Assembly: GCA_026419805.1 (NCBI GenBank)
Contig: JAOSLS010000107.1
Coordinates: 18,324 to 82,323 of the forward strand
Reading direction: 5' to 3'
DNA length: 64,000 bases
Source: Ceratocystis colombiana
Lineage: Eukaryota > Ascomycota > Sordariomycetes > Microascales > Ceratocystidaceae
The notes under the pieces were generated by a model. It was not told where the DNA came from. It saw nothing but the letters and a program-made list of their open reading frames with translations, and searched no databases. The position numbers were made by a program, and so were the translations under genes. Within the stretch, counting starts at the first letter, position 1. Every line of letters begins with the position of its first letter. This document shows positions 24,731 to 37,688 of this stretch, one piece after another.

Positions 24731-26045
24731 GGTCGTTTGTAGTGGGGTTTCTAGGCTGCACTGGGATTCGTTTCTTGGCTTTCATAACCTTGGCGATCTT
24801 AGTAGATATGTCCAAGTTCAAGTTGAGGTATGTTAGAAACTGTGTAGGCGAGACTAGATGCTGCTACATTATTGAGCTATGGGGGTTTGCTTTACATACA
24901 ATGGCGCGATGCTCTCCAAACTAAGGTCTTGTTATAATAATTTAGCAGCTACTCTCCTTATATAGGCTATTCGCGTGCTACGTTGTTGGAGAGCGTTATA
25001 TCTGGCTTTTCTCCTCAACTCACTTGCTTGATGCCCTCTTTTTTGCCTGTCTAAGACGAGCAAGTCCGCCTCTTTTGTTGATATCAGCTCGGCGGACTGG
25101 CCTACAGACACTGGGGAGCTATGGCCGCTTGAATATCAACCCCAAGGCATAAAAGGAACCCGCTGCATCTCGGATGTATCAACATGCATATGCATATTCT
25201 TATCTACTCCTACTGGCTCCTCTCCCATCTAGAATGTACGTGTATGGACGTACAGGCATTACATACACAAATACGTATGTGATAAGCTGGGAATAGTCCC
25301 GCCAATTATTATCGTTCTTTTTGCACCCTTACCTCTTCTTTTTGTTTGCTTCGCCGTCGGCAGCCTTGCTATCTCATCTTCTTCAACATGGCCATGGCCA
25401 GCCCCCAATTATCTTGCTTGTTTGTGGGGGTGTCACACCTAGCCTCGTGGGGGAGAGGGGGTCGCACCGAGAGCTACCCCTCCATGGCCCTGCTGTCCAG
25501 GGTAAACTAGGTCCTAAACGCTGTTGAGCGTAACTTGTCCGCCAGACTTTTCTTATCATATAAGATATGTCCATTAAGGATTCATCCATCCCTCCATCCG
25601 ACACTAGAAAACCGCACTAGGGTGAGCCCGAGAAGTGAAAAAAAAAGGGCGCGCAGATCCTGAGAAGGTTATCTAGGAGATGCTATTTCTCCTTCGGCCG
25701 TTTTAATAACCCTCTCGCTCCCTCGCCCCCCTCCCCCAGGCTTTCTCTGAAGAACTGCTCTTCTCGTTGTTAACTCCCTCTTTTCGCCTCGCCATAGCTC
25801 ATTGGCTGACAGAGGCTATTCTTCCAATCTAACAGCCGCTTGGTTTTATCGTGGGAGGCCTGATCAAACCGAACCTTTTTCTCCCCCTCCTTCTCCCGCG
25901 GATAGAAAGCGCCTTTGGTGGTCCTGTTCTACATAAACTAGCTCAAGGAAAGCATCCTGAAATAGGAATCTCGACCTGGCAGTTTATCCCTTGTCTCTTC
26001 AAGAACTACCCTGCTAAGGACCGGATAGGTCTTGCAGTATCCGCC
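24731..26045. other. Intergenic; promoter and leader of the nickel transporter gene
   Basis: No gene supported. The open frame at 25321-25527 lacks any recognisable domain. Pyrimidine-rich stretches around 25685-25800 resemble a fungal core promoter and leader upstream of the transporter start at 26046. The transporter frame is open back to 25851, but without an ATG before 26046. Confidence 0.55.
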
Positions 26046-27365
26046 ATGAGCTTTCGGATACAGCGTTCGGATCTCAAAAAGGCCCTGCCGTGGGTTCGCA
26101 TTTCACACACAGTTAAGGGCATTCCCGTCGCTAGCATCCGTATCATATTGTGTTTGGTGTTGGTCAACTTGATTGTCTGGGCTGCTGTCGCCTATCCTCT
26201 ACATACCCATCCCAAGCTTATTGGCAACGCTGCCTTGTCCTACACTCTTGGGCTTCGTCATGCTCTGGACGCCGACCATATCTCCGCAATCGACTTGACA
26301 ACGCGTCGGCTGATTGCGTCAGGACAACGACCTGTAACTGTGGGAACCTTCTTCTCTCTTGGCCACTCGACTATTGTTATCATTACTTGCATTGTTCTTG
26401 CCGCTACTTCAGGCGCTCTACGCGATCGCTTTGGAGACTTCACCCGTGTAGGGAACATTATTGGCACATCTGTCAGTGCTGTCTTCCTACTGATCCTGTG
26501 TTTTGGCAACATGTGGGTGCTATACAAGCTCGTCACGAACCTACACAATGTTCTTGAAGCTAGACGACAGGGCCATTCTGGTAACGATGCTGGGTTCATT
26601 GATAGCGATGGGGCTGCGAGGGAGCTGCACCTGGACAGCCCTGGCTTTTTGGCTTCCGTGTTTCGCAAGCTGTTTGTGTTGATCGATCGACCCTGGAAGA
26701 TGTACCCTCTCGGTGTTTTGTTTGGCCTTGGCTTCGATACTAGCTCAGAAGTTGCACTTTTAGGCATTTCTAGTATTCAGGCTATGCGCGGCACCAGTCT
26801 TTGGTTGATACTCATTTTTCCTGCCTTGTTTACAAGTTAGTCTTGCCAGTATTTATAAAAGCCACGTAGTACCCATGCTAACTATCTTCATTTAGGCGGC
26901 ATGTGTATGCTGGACACAACGGATGGCGCTTTGATGATGGCACTCTATACTTCCAAGGCCTTCTCTCGCGATCGCGTAGCTATACTGTATTATAGCATTG
27001 TGCTGACCGCAATCACCGTTGTTGTTGCCCTATTCATCGGCGTTGTGCAGGTTCTGAACCTGATCCAGAATACTGCCGAACCCGAAGGACCCTTCTGGGA
27101 TGGCCTTACCAACCTCAGCGACCACTTCGACATTGTCGGCGGGAGCATTTGCGGTCTATTTTTGGTGGTTGGCGTTGGGAGTATCTTCCTCTATCGGCCC
27201 TGGAGACGCCGTGTGGAGAGAGATATGCCTGCCTACGTGCGCAGTGATGCTCCTATCCCGGGGCAGCCTGACGAATCTGAGGAAGGGCTAATTGGCGATG
27301 CCGAGCCTCTGCCAGGCAAGAAAGCTGTGGCCACTACTTCGACCAGGGCTGCGGAAGGCGTGTAG
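26046..27365 (+). CDS. NiCoT-family nickel/cobalt transporter
   Basis: High-affinity Ni2+/Co2+ permease, expected in the plasma membrane, supplying nickel for urease. Exons 26046-26835 and 26896-27365 with a 60-nt GT-AG intron; 419 aa. Family signatures are all present: RHALDADHI (H72, D75, D77, H78, the metal-binding helix), FFSLGHSTIV, LGFDTSSEVALL (D231) and, across the splice, FPALFTSGMCMLDTTDG. About eight hydrophobic helices can be traced, with a charged loop (EARRQGHSGNDAG) between helices 4 and 5 and a hydrophilic C-terminal tail. Start placed at MSFRIQRSDL because the upstream in-frame extension has no ATG and looks like leader sequence. Convergent with the calpain gene; stop codons lie 258 bp apart. 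Fungal homologue: Schizosaccharomyces pombe Nic1. Whether Ni or Co is preferred cannot be read from the sequence. Confidence 0.95.
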
Positions 27366-27622
27366 CCCCCCTGATGACATGACGAAAACATATCGAAAGT
27401 GTAAGGTTAATGTAGCTCATACAAGACAAGGTGTACGGGTTTTCACATGCTATTATGTATAAAAGCGGTTAGGTTAATTGGGATAAGCTCGACTATTATG
27501 ATGCAAATAAGAAAGAAGAAAAAGGAAACTTAAGGACCAGCGCAAGAACAATGGTGGGAAAAGGATAACAGAAACGCAAAAACATGGTGTATAAATATTA
27601 AATCAAAAACCACCTGAGAAAG

Positions 27623-30600
27623 CTACGTAGCGGATTGGTCCGAGGTTGGAGTCAACACGCCATCATCAGTGGATGATTCCGACTCGGAACGCTTCGTTGG
27701 AGTCGACTTGTGCTTCTCTCGCGATCGCTCGGATTCGGAGCAATTTTCGTCGCGGTCACCCTCATCATCGCCATCTTCGCCCTCGCCTTGTGCTATTAGC
27801 TGAGGGGCGGGTAGCTCCTTAGCTGGGGTGTTATTAGCGGGCCTCTCCTCTGGCGACTTAGAAGGGCTTTCGGCCGGCTTGTCCGAAAGACTTTCCTCTG
27901 AGTCTTGCGACCCCCGCCGCCGCATGTCAATGGCGTCAATCTCCTTGACGTCAGTATCAATCTTGACAACCTTGACAACCTCCTCCTCCTTGTCTGTCCC
28001 GGCAATTCTTTCGCCGCCTGCATTCATCTGGGCGTTGTCTAGGTCGCACTCGCCTCTAGCCCAGCCCCATTCCTCGCCGTTGGGAATAACAACGCCCATG
28101 GACAGACGACGGTCCTTGGAGTACACCCTAAAGCCCACAATGCATATAGCGTTCCAGGGTTCGGGAGTCTTGGGGTCTTCGGGAACCTCAAAAAAGCTGC
28201 GGGGGATCTTGGAGGCGTGGTTGGCGCGAGGGCGTCGTGTGTAGTCGGAGGACGAGTAAAGCTCATCCCAATCACTGATAGGCGAGTCAGAGGACTCTTC
28301 AACTTTGGCTTCACCCGTCTTAGATTCCTCGCAAGGAGGCTGGGATGCTGGACTTTTAGAGGAGGTCTTGGCACATCGACAGTACTTGCGGGCCTTTTTG
28401 CTTTGTTGATCGGTCTCGCTTTCAGTATCGGTATCAGTGGATTTGGAACTAGACTCGCTTTCGCTGGGGATGGAGACTGCAGGATTTGCATTGGCCTTTG
28501 GTGAAGCGGCGCCTTTCCGGCGACTGCTCCTCTTGCTGGACTTTGTAGGCTTAGCGTCCTCACTGCCTGGTGCCTCTTTGGCATTCTTGGCTTCGTGCTG
28601 GGCTTCTTCGGCCACACCGCTATCCTGGGGGGCTCTAGCTGTCTTAGCCCTACCGGAGCTTTCTTTCTCAGCCTTTTCCACATTGCAAGTTTTGCTGCGT
28701 TCGCTGTCTGATTCGCCCAACTTCTCAGCCTGCTTAGACTTGTAGAATCGGCAATGCCTGCAATGTTTGGTCTTGGACGGTCCCGCACTCTTTTTCTTTG
28801 AGCGCTTCATTTCGCTGGAGGACGAAGCAGAATCTTCGTCTTCAGGAGCGTCCTTCTTGGCTTTCTCCAGGGCCAGCTTCTTGCGCTGCTCCATTTTGAG
28901 CTTATTCTTTTCTTGTTGCTTGCGAGAGATTTCACGTAGCTTGGATCTTCGCTCCCAGCTTTTGCGAAGTTCCTTAGCCCTGCATTCAGAGGCCTTCTTT
29001 CCCTTCAACATCTTCTTAGCCCGGGCAGCTTCTGCCATGTAGGCAGCGGCACGCGAATGAGCTAGATCATAGGCTAAGCCAACCTGCTCTAGTTTTCTGT
29101 TCGATAAGCGGTTGGAACACTCATAGGATATAACCTTCTCGACGCTCTTAGCATTAGGAATGCGGTCACCCTTGACCATGACCCAAACACTGTATCGGCC
29201 CCTTTCTAACTCGGGAATATCAATGCTGACGGAGCGGCAAAGGAGATGGGTCGCATGACTCCGGAAAATGTAGTTCTCAGCGGAGGGGTCATCGACTTTG
29301 TGCAGGCGGAAATGCAGGCTGAAGCGGTACATTCCCTCGAGGCCACGGAAGTATCTGTAATCCAACTGAGACAGAACCAAAACGACAGGCGAGTTCTTGG
29401 TTAGTTCAAAGCGGAAGCGCTCGTGGTAGTGCGCCTTCCATGGGACGTCGACACTGATCCAATGTTGCGAGCAGTACCACCCAGGATCACGGAACAAACG
29501 TGTACGATCAATCTGTTGCCACTTGCGGAGAAAATCGTCGTAAGAGATCCAAAAGGAGGAATCCGTGCCAAAGGTGTGTCCGATTTCTTGCTGCATCTCT
29601 GCTGTCCACTCCTTGGAGCCGTCTGACCACGGCCCATGCCAGAGGCCGGCGCGTGTGGTACCCCAGGGGTTTCTGAGCTTGACTAGTCGCACACCGGATT
29701 TGAGCACACGGGTTTCGGTGACGACATAAGCGTGCCCTTCAACGATACCATTTCTCTCGCCCGTGCCGCCTCCATCAGTGAATCCGGTCGAGCACCCGAA
29801 GAGAAAGTCTTTGTTGACTCGCGACAGCTCATTCTCCCAGAAAGAATCCGTATCTAGGATGTCTCCTGTCAAAAGCTCTGTTGTCACACCGCCAGTCATA
29901 TCTTCAAGGGCCTCGCCGATCCAACCGCCATCTAAAGATTCATAGTCGCCATGAGCCTTAGCATAAGCCTTTTCCAACAACGGAACCCATGTCTCATTGT
30001 TGTCGGCATTGGAGGCGAAGAAGAGGGCCTTGGATCCGGTGTGATAGGTCTGGTTGTACTTGTCCTCGACGTCTATGTTGTTATCGATTTGCTCTAAAAG
30101 ATCGCGTTGCATGGAGGGGGCGTCCCAGACGGGGGAAGTGAGGAAAAGACGATCATCGACGATGCTATAGATCCACTTGCCATCGCGATGGAAAACAAAG
30201 CCGTAGATGCCGATCCCTAGACTATGGTGTTAATAGAGCAGGCCCCGCAGTGGTTTGGGAAGATGTAACAGGGGAAAGAGGATGAGAAGTTGCTGACTCA
30301 CGAGTATCATAGCATACACACAGCCGTTTGACAGCATCTTCTACGCAAGCAAGGCCGGTGAGAGCGCTAATCGCCCAGCAATCACCCAGAGCGCCCTGCT
30401 TAGCCTGATCGATGCTGATTTTCTTTAGAAAAGTAGGATTTTGGAAGATTTCAGAGATGCGCTTGACAGCCTTTGGTCCGCGGATAGCGTGGTTACGGCG
30501 AGCCTCTGAACTGACTTTGAAAGTATCGGAACCAAGGGAATTGAGTGTATTCCCGATGCTTCTTTGGAGATCCCAACTCTGATGAAGGTCATGTCAGCAC

Positions 30601-30993
30601 TGAAGAAAAGGACCGGCTTGGACTAAAGAGGCAAAGAAGACTTACTATATCAAAGCCAAGATCGCGGTATCGAGTGTTGATTCTCTTGCACTCCTGGATA
30701 ATCTTCTCGACTCGGCGAGTGCATTCTTCCTTGGCACGCTCGTAGCTAGCATCTACCGGCTCATTGACACGCTCTTCATTGGCAGCAGGAGGTAAGACCG
30801 GGTCAAAGGGAAAGACAGAGGCAACTTTGGCAGGGTTGCGGACAGAAAATCTCTTCCAGAGAGTGTTGATAGCATCTTGAGGAGAGGAAGGCTTGAGAAT
30901 TGGCTTTTTGTGTTCCTTGGGATCGAAGCCAAAGGGAGGGGAGCGGGGGCGAAAGGGATTGTCGGATTCTTCTGAGTCACTATAGTTGTACAT
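27623..30993 (-). CDS. Calpain-family cysteine protease with long charged C-terminal tail
   Basis: Papain-fold protease of MEROPS family C2. Exons 30993-30646, 30578-30302 and 30216-27623 (introns 67 and 85 nt); 1072 aa. The catalytic triad is intact: C183 in QGALGDCWAIS, H370 in EGHAYVVT and N391 in RNPWGTT. The entry motif GIYGFVFHRDGKWI spans the second splice and supports it. A beta-sandwich region (about 400-560) follows the protease core. The last ~450 residues are very rich in Lys, Glu and Ser, with a probable coiled coil (KMEQRKKLALEKAKK) and two Cys clusters, KHCRHCRFYKSK and KYCRCAK. No EF-hands are seen, as in other fungal calpain-like proteins. Start chosen at MYNYSDSEESDNP; an in-frame extension to 31066 would need a non-ATG start or add a Ser-rich leader. 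It is not the PalB/RIM13 form as far as I can tell, since the tail differs. Confidence 0.92.
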
Positions 30994-33900
30994 GGTGTTG
31001 AGCGTGTGAGAGGAGGAGTGAGTAGGAAGGGGAGAGGGTAGAGAAGAGAGGGGGAGGACAGAGATCACAGTGGATGATAGAACGTGCGATTAGCCACTCC
31101 AGAGGGCCAAGAAAGACGGAGAGTTTTACGTGATGTGTGTGTGTGTGTGTGTATGCGTATGTAGTTGGATAGAACAAAACGGCAAGTATGCTAGAAGAAA
31201 CAAAGGACAAGGTGACAAGGCAGCACAACTAAGCTATTATAAAGAACAGGAAGAATAGACGGATCTGGGGGGAGACCGCACGGCGGAAGCACAGGTATTT
31301 TATATCAACAGAATTATTTATCAGACGCCAAGGACCAAAGGAAAAAGAGCCACAGAGTTAGAATTAGAGAGTTGGCGTTGGTACTAGTACCAGACTTGGT
31401 TGATCTTAGTTACGCCCTAACTAAGGTTCGCCGTTAGTACACATCACTAGAACAAGTACAGACGTCTCAAACAGAGTCAAAGTTCGTGGGATCTGCATTC
31501 CTTCCTACCAGTTAAAAACAAGGAGGCCATGGAACAAAGTAAGAAAAACATGCAGTGAGGTTAATGGCTCGCGCTGTGCCGGTGACGCCGTCTGACTACA
31601 TATAATATACCCCCGTTTATGATTATTTCTGCTTGTGTAGCCTCAAAAGAACACATGCAATGCAGAACCACGAGCCTGCCTCCTTCTGGCAGTACCTTTG
31701 GTATGAATTCAACTTGGTGGTGTTGAATAATCGCACCTGTTTGACTATCCTCTAGGCCGGGCTTTACCCTTAGTTCGATGAGTCTGGGACCGCGGCCTTG
31801 GCCTAGACTTAACTCAACCGTCCGTTTAACTTTTTAGTGATGCCCCTATCCTTCTTATTATAAGTGCGTTTGCCAACACATATAACAAAGCGTCATTCGC
31901 TCGAGTCTTGGGTATCCCCATGCCCCTTTCCCTTCCTGAGACCAGAGAAAGGGTCCTATTCTCCGTCTTTCTTTTTTGGTTTGCCCCTTAGAGGGAACCG
32001 CAGCCCATACTCTTTGGGGATAAGATTGTTTCTCGCGGAATCGCGTTAGAGGCCTAGCCTGTGGTTTAGCTCAGAGACCGTTGCGCTATAGCGGGATTTA
32101 GTGTCGGCTTAGTGGCTATTGAACAAAAACAAGGACTTGGAGCGAAGGACTTGTGCCTTGGCTCTAGCAGATAGTTCGAAGACTCCTGAGGAAGCAGAGA
32201 GGAGGGTGCAAAGGGGTGAAGCCACAGTGATGGCACAACACAACTTGTTCGCCAGGGGGAGTGGAGTGCTACTTGAGTTGTTGGCTGGCCATGTCGTATC
32301 TAATCAAACTGCTTAAGGTTTGTCAAAGTTATCAAGAGATTTCGGGTCTCTAGATAGGTTGTCTATTTTGTGCGACTGAGTAATTTGAACTTTGTCCTTG
32401 CTCACACATGTATGAGGATGGAGTGCTATACCACTGGTCTGAAGATATACCCCCTCTGCATCCTCCAGCCTCAAAATGCCACTGGCCAAATCAAAAGTGC
32501 CAAAGGCCTTGAGCAGGATACAACTGATATCTTTTGGTTGGTTTATGTATGGATACGTCATGAGATCGATTAGCCTCTTCCGCAAACTCACTTGGCCTAG
32601 GCCAAAGGAGCAATTTCATGCTTTTGTTTGCGTGCAACAAAGGGAGACAAAAGACATAGGCATTATGATTTCTTCAGAAAGTGATGGCAAAGGGAATGCT
32701 TGAAAGCCTATCCCCCCGTTATGTGCCCACTAACCACTAGCCAGTGTTCAGTGTTCGCGCACACACACTTTTCTCTTGCTGCTGCACGTTACCGAACTCG
32801 CCTCGCTTATGCACGTCTGATACCATTGTTACACAGCCTATAGGTAGACTCATCAACGAGCCCCTTCTTAGCTGTCTAGCCCTATTAGCATCAGGCTAGC
32901 TAATGAAGCGGGACAACTGCCAGGAGCAAGTGGAGCATTAATTAGAGCAGCAGGACACTGGCGTGATCCAGTACTGTTTCCTGGGTCACAGACAGTGCCG
33001 TCTAGCCGCCAGTCCGGACACTAGATTATGTTAGGAGAAGAAAAGGGAGGGGGAAGAGAAGAAAAACAAGGGCCACTGCAGCCTTATAGGACTTGCCCTT
33101 TGTCCCTCTATCTTTTTCTTCTATGGGCATTTACGTTCCATCCACGTGTTTTATAGCTGTGACCTACATGTCGAGTCCCCCCTAGCTCTTTCATCCTATT
33201 GCTACTGACGCCTTTTCTCTTAAAGTTTCCAGTATAAGAGTTGACTGCTCCGTCAAGCCAGGTTCCACGAGATGGGAAAAACAAGTCTGCTCTATTTGTA
33301 GGCTGTATAACTATGCCGAGTGGTATACAGACGATACAAGGCACAAGACGCCCTGCATCTCCCTTAACCACATGCCCAAAGACGTTGTACAGAGTGAAGA
33401 ATGCTAGTTTGCGTAAAGGGCCCCATGACAGGTAGAAACTACATGTATATATATATATTGGACCATGTTGCAGGTCCTTTGCGTGTGTAATTTTCGCACG
33501 TTTGTGATTTTGCTTGGGTTTGCATGTGGGCTGCAGTATGTGTACTCTTATATGTGAGCTCTTATACCTGTGCGTACGATATATACGTATGTACACCCCC
33601 ATGCTGGCAAGCAATCTCTTTTGACCTCGCCATCCACATAAACTCTTCAAACAACCGCCAGGATTGCCACGCAAATTATTTGTTTCCCGATGATATCCTC
33701 TCTTGTCATCTCATTGACCGGGATCGCATGATTTCGTCCTCCGGGGTGATTAGGGGCACTGCCACAGGACATGCTGCCTCCTGTCTGCTCTGCGCACAAC
33801 AAGAGGGTGTAAAAACGCGAAATATCTGGCTTTTCTCTACAGCCAGATATGCCTCGTCACCTGCCTAACTTGACAAGCCAGGTAGTGTAGGACAGTGCAG

Positions 33901-34565
33901 CACTTATACGCAAGCAAACCATGGCTGCTATGTACATACACCTAGGCTTAGTGCAAGGCGGTGAGAGTCTCTAGAAGTTTGTGAAACTATGCGCCCGGCC
34001 GTGTCAGGCCAAACCCAACCATCTATGGTTGTCCACCTCCTTGATTACCAACTATCTACAACATTCATTGCATGCTCTATGTATTACAAGGCAGATATGG
34101 GTAGGATGGAACGGTGTACAATGTGAGGCAACAGTTTGTTTCTAAGCTAAAACAATCAATCTAAATTCAGGCTGGAAAAAGAAGAAAGAAAAAAGCAAAC
34201 ATCGGTGAAGATCTAGTAGCAAAAGGGAAAAAAAGACTATTGGAATAGCAGGCAGCAAATGGGCGATGCGCAATGGCACCAGTTTATAAGAACAAGAAGG
34301 CCGAATGTTGCAAAATATGGCATAGTGTTGATATGATAGATACCGTTTTCCGGGGAAAGAAAGGAGACAAGAGATGCAAAAGAAAAATAAGTAAATAAAA
34401 AAACAAAACGATAATTCTGGAACAGTCCGAGTGAAGGGTATAGCCGCCGCGTTACTTTGAGTTTTTACATTTTATATAGATAGTTGTCCTCAAGCGGACA
34501 AGGAGACAATCTCCCTGAGATGATGTTGCCGCGGAGGGAGTGTCCTATACCTAGCCCTGAATGCT
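30994..34565. other. Gene-free interval of 3.6 kb
   Basis: Contains the calpain promoter, with a (GT)n microsatellite at 31134-31152, and the region downstream of the transcription factor. A short TATATATA run lies near 33447-33458. No open frame with recognisable domains or convincing splicing was found. Confidence 0.65.
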
Positions 34566-37500
34566 CTAAAAGTAGAACTGCTGTTGCGGAGTCTGGCCCG
34601 GCGGTGGCTGGTGCATAAAGTCAAAGGGCATCTGGTCCACGGCTGCATTCCACGATTCAGGGGACTCCCACCAAATCGACTCATAGAGATCCATGGGGGA
34701 TATGTTGTTGGTGTTGGGGTCGTTTCTTGACATTCCATCCAGAGGGACAGTGCTCTGGACGTTTGGCATTGTGGTAGCAAGGCTATTGGGGACCGTAGCG
34801 ACCGTTAGCGGGGTCCATATCAAGACTCAAGGGTGGCAAAAGGGGAAGGGGCACAGCCATAGCTGCATAGGCGGGTGGGGGTGATTTTACCTAGTGAAAT
34901 CAGGAGCGGCAGTCGGCATAGACAAGCCGTTGTTCTGGATGTCCGCCAAGGTCACTGCAGTATTAGTATCAGCGCCAGCGCTAGTTTGTCTAGCGACACT
35001 AAACGATCCATTTGGCGGAGTCTGGCAGATCATTATAGAGCCGGCGGGCGTCCTACTGCCGCTGGCGCAGGGTGCAGATTCGGAGTTTCTTTTAGACCCG
35101 GTAATGCAGCCGTGATCGTAAATGTTTTTCAGTGCGGTAAGAGCACGCCATAACGGGCCGGATAACTCTATGTCGCGGTCCGTTTTGCGCACAGGGCCTG
35201 GTGGAGGGGGGGACTGCTCTTTAGCGGCGGTTGCAGATAGCGCTGCAATCAGATCGCCTTGCAATTGGCGGACTTCGGGGTCTGTCTTGGTTTCACATAA
35301 TATGCCGAGCAGGAGCGCCGATGACAGTCCATTGTAAGTAAAAGCCCAACTTCTTGTGGGAATGACGGAAAGCTGGTGCATAGCCAAGAACATGCGGACA
35401 GTTTCCGTTAAGCTGTCCTTACACCGGGATCCAAGCGCAGCTTTTTGCTCACTGTTCATGCTACAATCGCGGCGGAGTGCTGGACGACAAAAAACAGATA
35501 CTATAAAAGATGTGTGCAGGCGAATGGCGTAGTGCTGGAGACGGTCGAGGGCGGTACGGCACTTGTCCTTGTCGCGAATGTTGGGAGCCATATGGGTGCG
35601 AAGAACCTCAATCTCTTGGCAATCCTTGACAATTGTCTGGTAGGTGGCTCTAGCAGCTACATCAGGGTTCAATCGATCACGGATGATTTGGATGAGGTGG
35701 TAAAGGCCTTCAAGGTAGTTCCAGTTGGCGTTGGGCTGGCCGGCTAGCACTGGGATGGGACAGCACGGCATATTTGTCATGGGCGGGCGGTCAAAGGATA
35801 GTGATGTCAGACTATCGTGCCACACGCAAGTCCACCACAGCTTACGACGAATCATCTCCCGGGGATTTGGCTCTGATAATGAGAATGAAGGTGTCGGCTC
35901 GCTTCCATGCATCGTCTGGCGATGGATTCCTAGCGACTGCGCCAGACGACAGGTCAGGCCCAAGAGCCCCCAGGAAGCCTCGGCCTTCATATCATTGAGA
36001 AGCACGAAACTAGTCAGAAGGAGCGCCTGGATCGCATCAAACGTAGGGCTAACGGCGAGCAGAATTTAGAGTTAGCAATCTTTAACAGCGGGAAGAATCA
36101 GAAGAAACGTACCGCAAGAGGAAATTACCGATTCGCAAGAAGTGGAACGACGTCTGAATGTATTTTTGCGAGTCCCGCGTGCGAATGTGATACGGTGAAT
36201 CGTGGTACTGAGAGCCAACGGCCAAGACTGCAAAGAGAATGGCAAGCCAAGAGGCTGATATGGGTTTTGAGCTGCGCGTAGAGTTCTTTGCATTGCGGGC
36301 ACGCTCTTCTAGATACACCATAAGCTTGTTTTCTAGATCGCCAACGTCGATGACGAAGCCCCAGAACGGCTGGCAAATTTCGCGATACGTCCGAAAGAGT
36401 CTAAGTAGTAGAAGGCAACAAGACTTGAGGGTTAGCGGGTGGCCATCAACTTTTTCGGGGCTTTTGTCTAGGTGGGCTAGAAATAGGGAGAGAGCAATCA
36501 CATACTTCATGACTTCTCGATCTGACGGCAACTCTGCTAGAATATCCTGGGCAAGGCGGTCTATATGGGCAGCCGACATTAACGGAAAAGGCGCCGACGT
36601 ATCGAGGCCTAGTATGGGTCTCATTTCGTAGCGTATGCTATTGTCGTCATCATCTTTGGGGGACTGTTGTTGCTCGCGCAGCAGCTCGGGGATGCTATTC
36701 TGGCCTAGATAGCGGGCTTCTTGAGACTCTTCATATTCGTCGACACCTATGTCGAGATCGATCCTCTGTCAGCCAACAATCAAAAAGGAGAGCCGCATCT
36801 GGACAGCGAAAAGCAAGGGACATATAGATAAAGACAAAAGAGACAGGCAAAGGCAGACATAGCGACAACAGTACCTATTGATCGTGGCCAGCTTCCCTGT
36901 CGTTTGTCGGCCTTGGTATGGGGGGTTTCGTCGGGAGAGTGCTCGCGTTTTCGGACAAGCGAACCATCAGAAGAGGCCGTCGACTTTGGGGCGTTAGATC
37001 GAGGGTTGGGCTTGTAGCTGCACAGTTTGGGATGGTCGCGTTTGACGCAGTTTTCGCATGGCTGTTTATTATCACACTTGACTTTTCTTTGGCGACACGG
37101 CCAGCAGGCAGTTCCTGGAAAGAGGCAGTAAATGTTAGCAGGAGAGTGTGAGGGGCAGAGCAGCAAGAAGCCCTGGCGTAGCAGGTATGGTGTGGGTAGT
37201 GTGAGTGGCCAAAAACAATGAAGTCATAGCTGTGGCTAGCAGTCGGATAAATGGGGGTTTGAGGACGGGACAGAGGACGCAACTGCAACTGTCTTGTGGG
37301 ATCCCCGACTGGCGCAGCGAAGATGGCACTGGAAGAAGAGAGCCCAACATTCGGAAATACACAATAGAGGATAGGGATATAGAGGCAGATCAAAATATCA
37401 AGGCATTTTGACGAAACAACCAGCAAAATGTAACACTTGGGAGCCAGCAGGATCGACACCAAGATCAAACCAAGCATAGCCAGCGGCTCCATGGCCCCCC

Positions 37501-37688
37501 GTACGGTACGAGAGCCGTATTGCACAAGAAGAGACGCGGCCCACGGCCAAGTCCGGACACTGCAGGGGGAGGGAGAGGAAGAGAGAGCATCACATACCAT
37601 AACGAACTTTGCGATGCGAATGAATGATGCGATTGGCTTCTTCGGGGGTCAAGTCCTCTACAGGGACTTCTTGCATGGATTTCTCCAT
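34566..37688 (-). CDS. Zn(II)2Cys6 transcription factor
   Basis: Fungus-specific nuclear regulator. Five exons on the minus strand: 37688-37598, 37114-36875, 36746-36113, 36048-34891 and 34782-34566, totalling 2340 nt (779 aa). The zinc cluster starts just after the first splice: GTACWPCRQRKVKCDNKQPC, then ENC and C62. Cysteines 34, 37, 44, 50, 53 and 62 have spacing C-X2-C-X6-C-X5-C-X2-C-X8-C. A nuclear-localisation-like KREHSPDE/KADKRQ region follows. The middle is the fungal-specific TF domain: RPTFDAIQALLLTSF, WGLLGLTCRLAQSLGIHR and RRKLWWTCVWHDSL. The C-terminus ends in MDLYESIWWESPESWNAAVD and a Pro/Gln-rich tail, a probable activation region. Intron 1 is 483 nt, long for this genome; the others are 64-128 nt. 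The last acceptor (AATAG) was chosen because it alone keeps the frame into the conserved tail. The target pathway is not evident. Confidence 0.9.

Noticed and set aside
25321..25527. Short open frame with hydrophobic start upstream of the transporter
   Set aside because: Overlaps an opposite-strand frame of similar length and has no family resemblance; more likely leader or promoter sequence.
32045..32110. tRNA-like text (GTGGTTTAGCTCAG)
   Set aside because: No acceptor pairing and no TTCGA-type T-arm at the right distance.
36875..37600. 241-codon minus-strand open frame crossing the first intron of the transcription factor
   Set aside because: It is out of frame with the zinc cluster and has no domain; the conserved protein uses the spliced frame.
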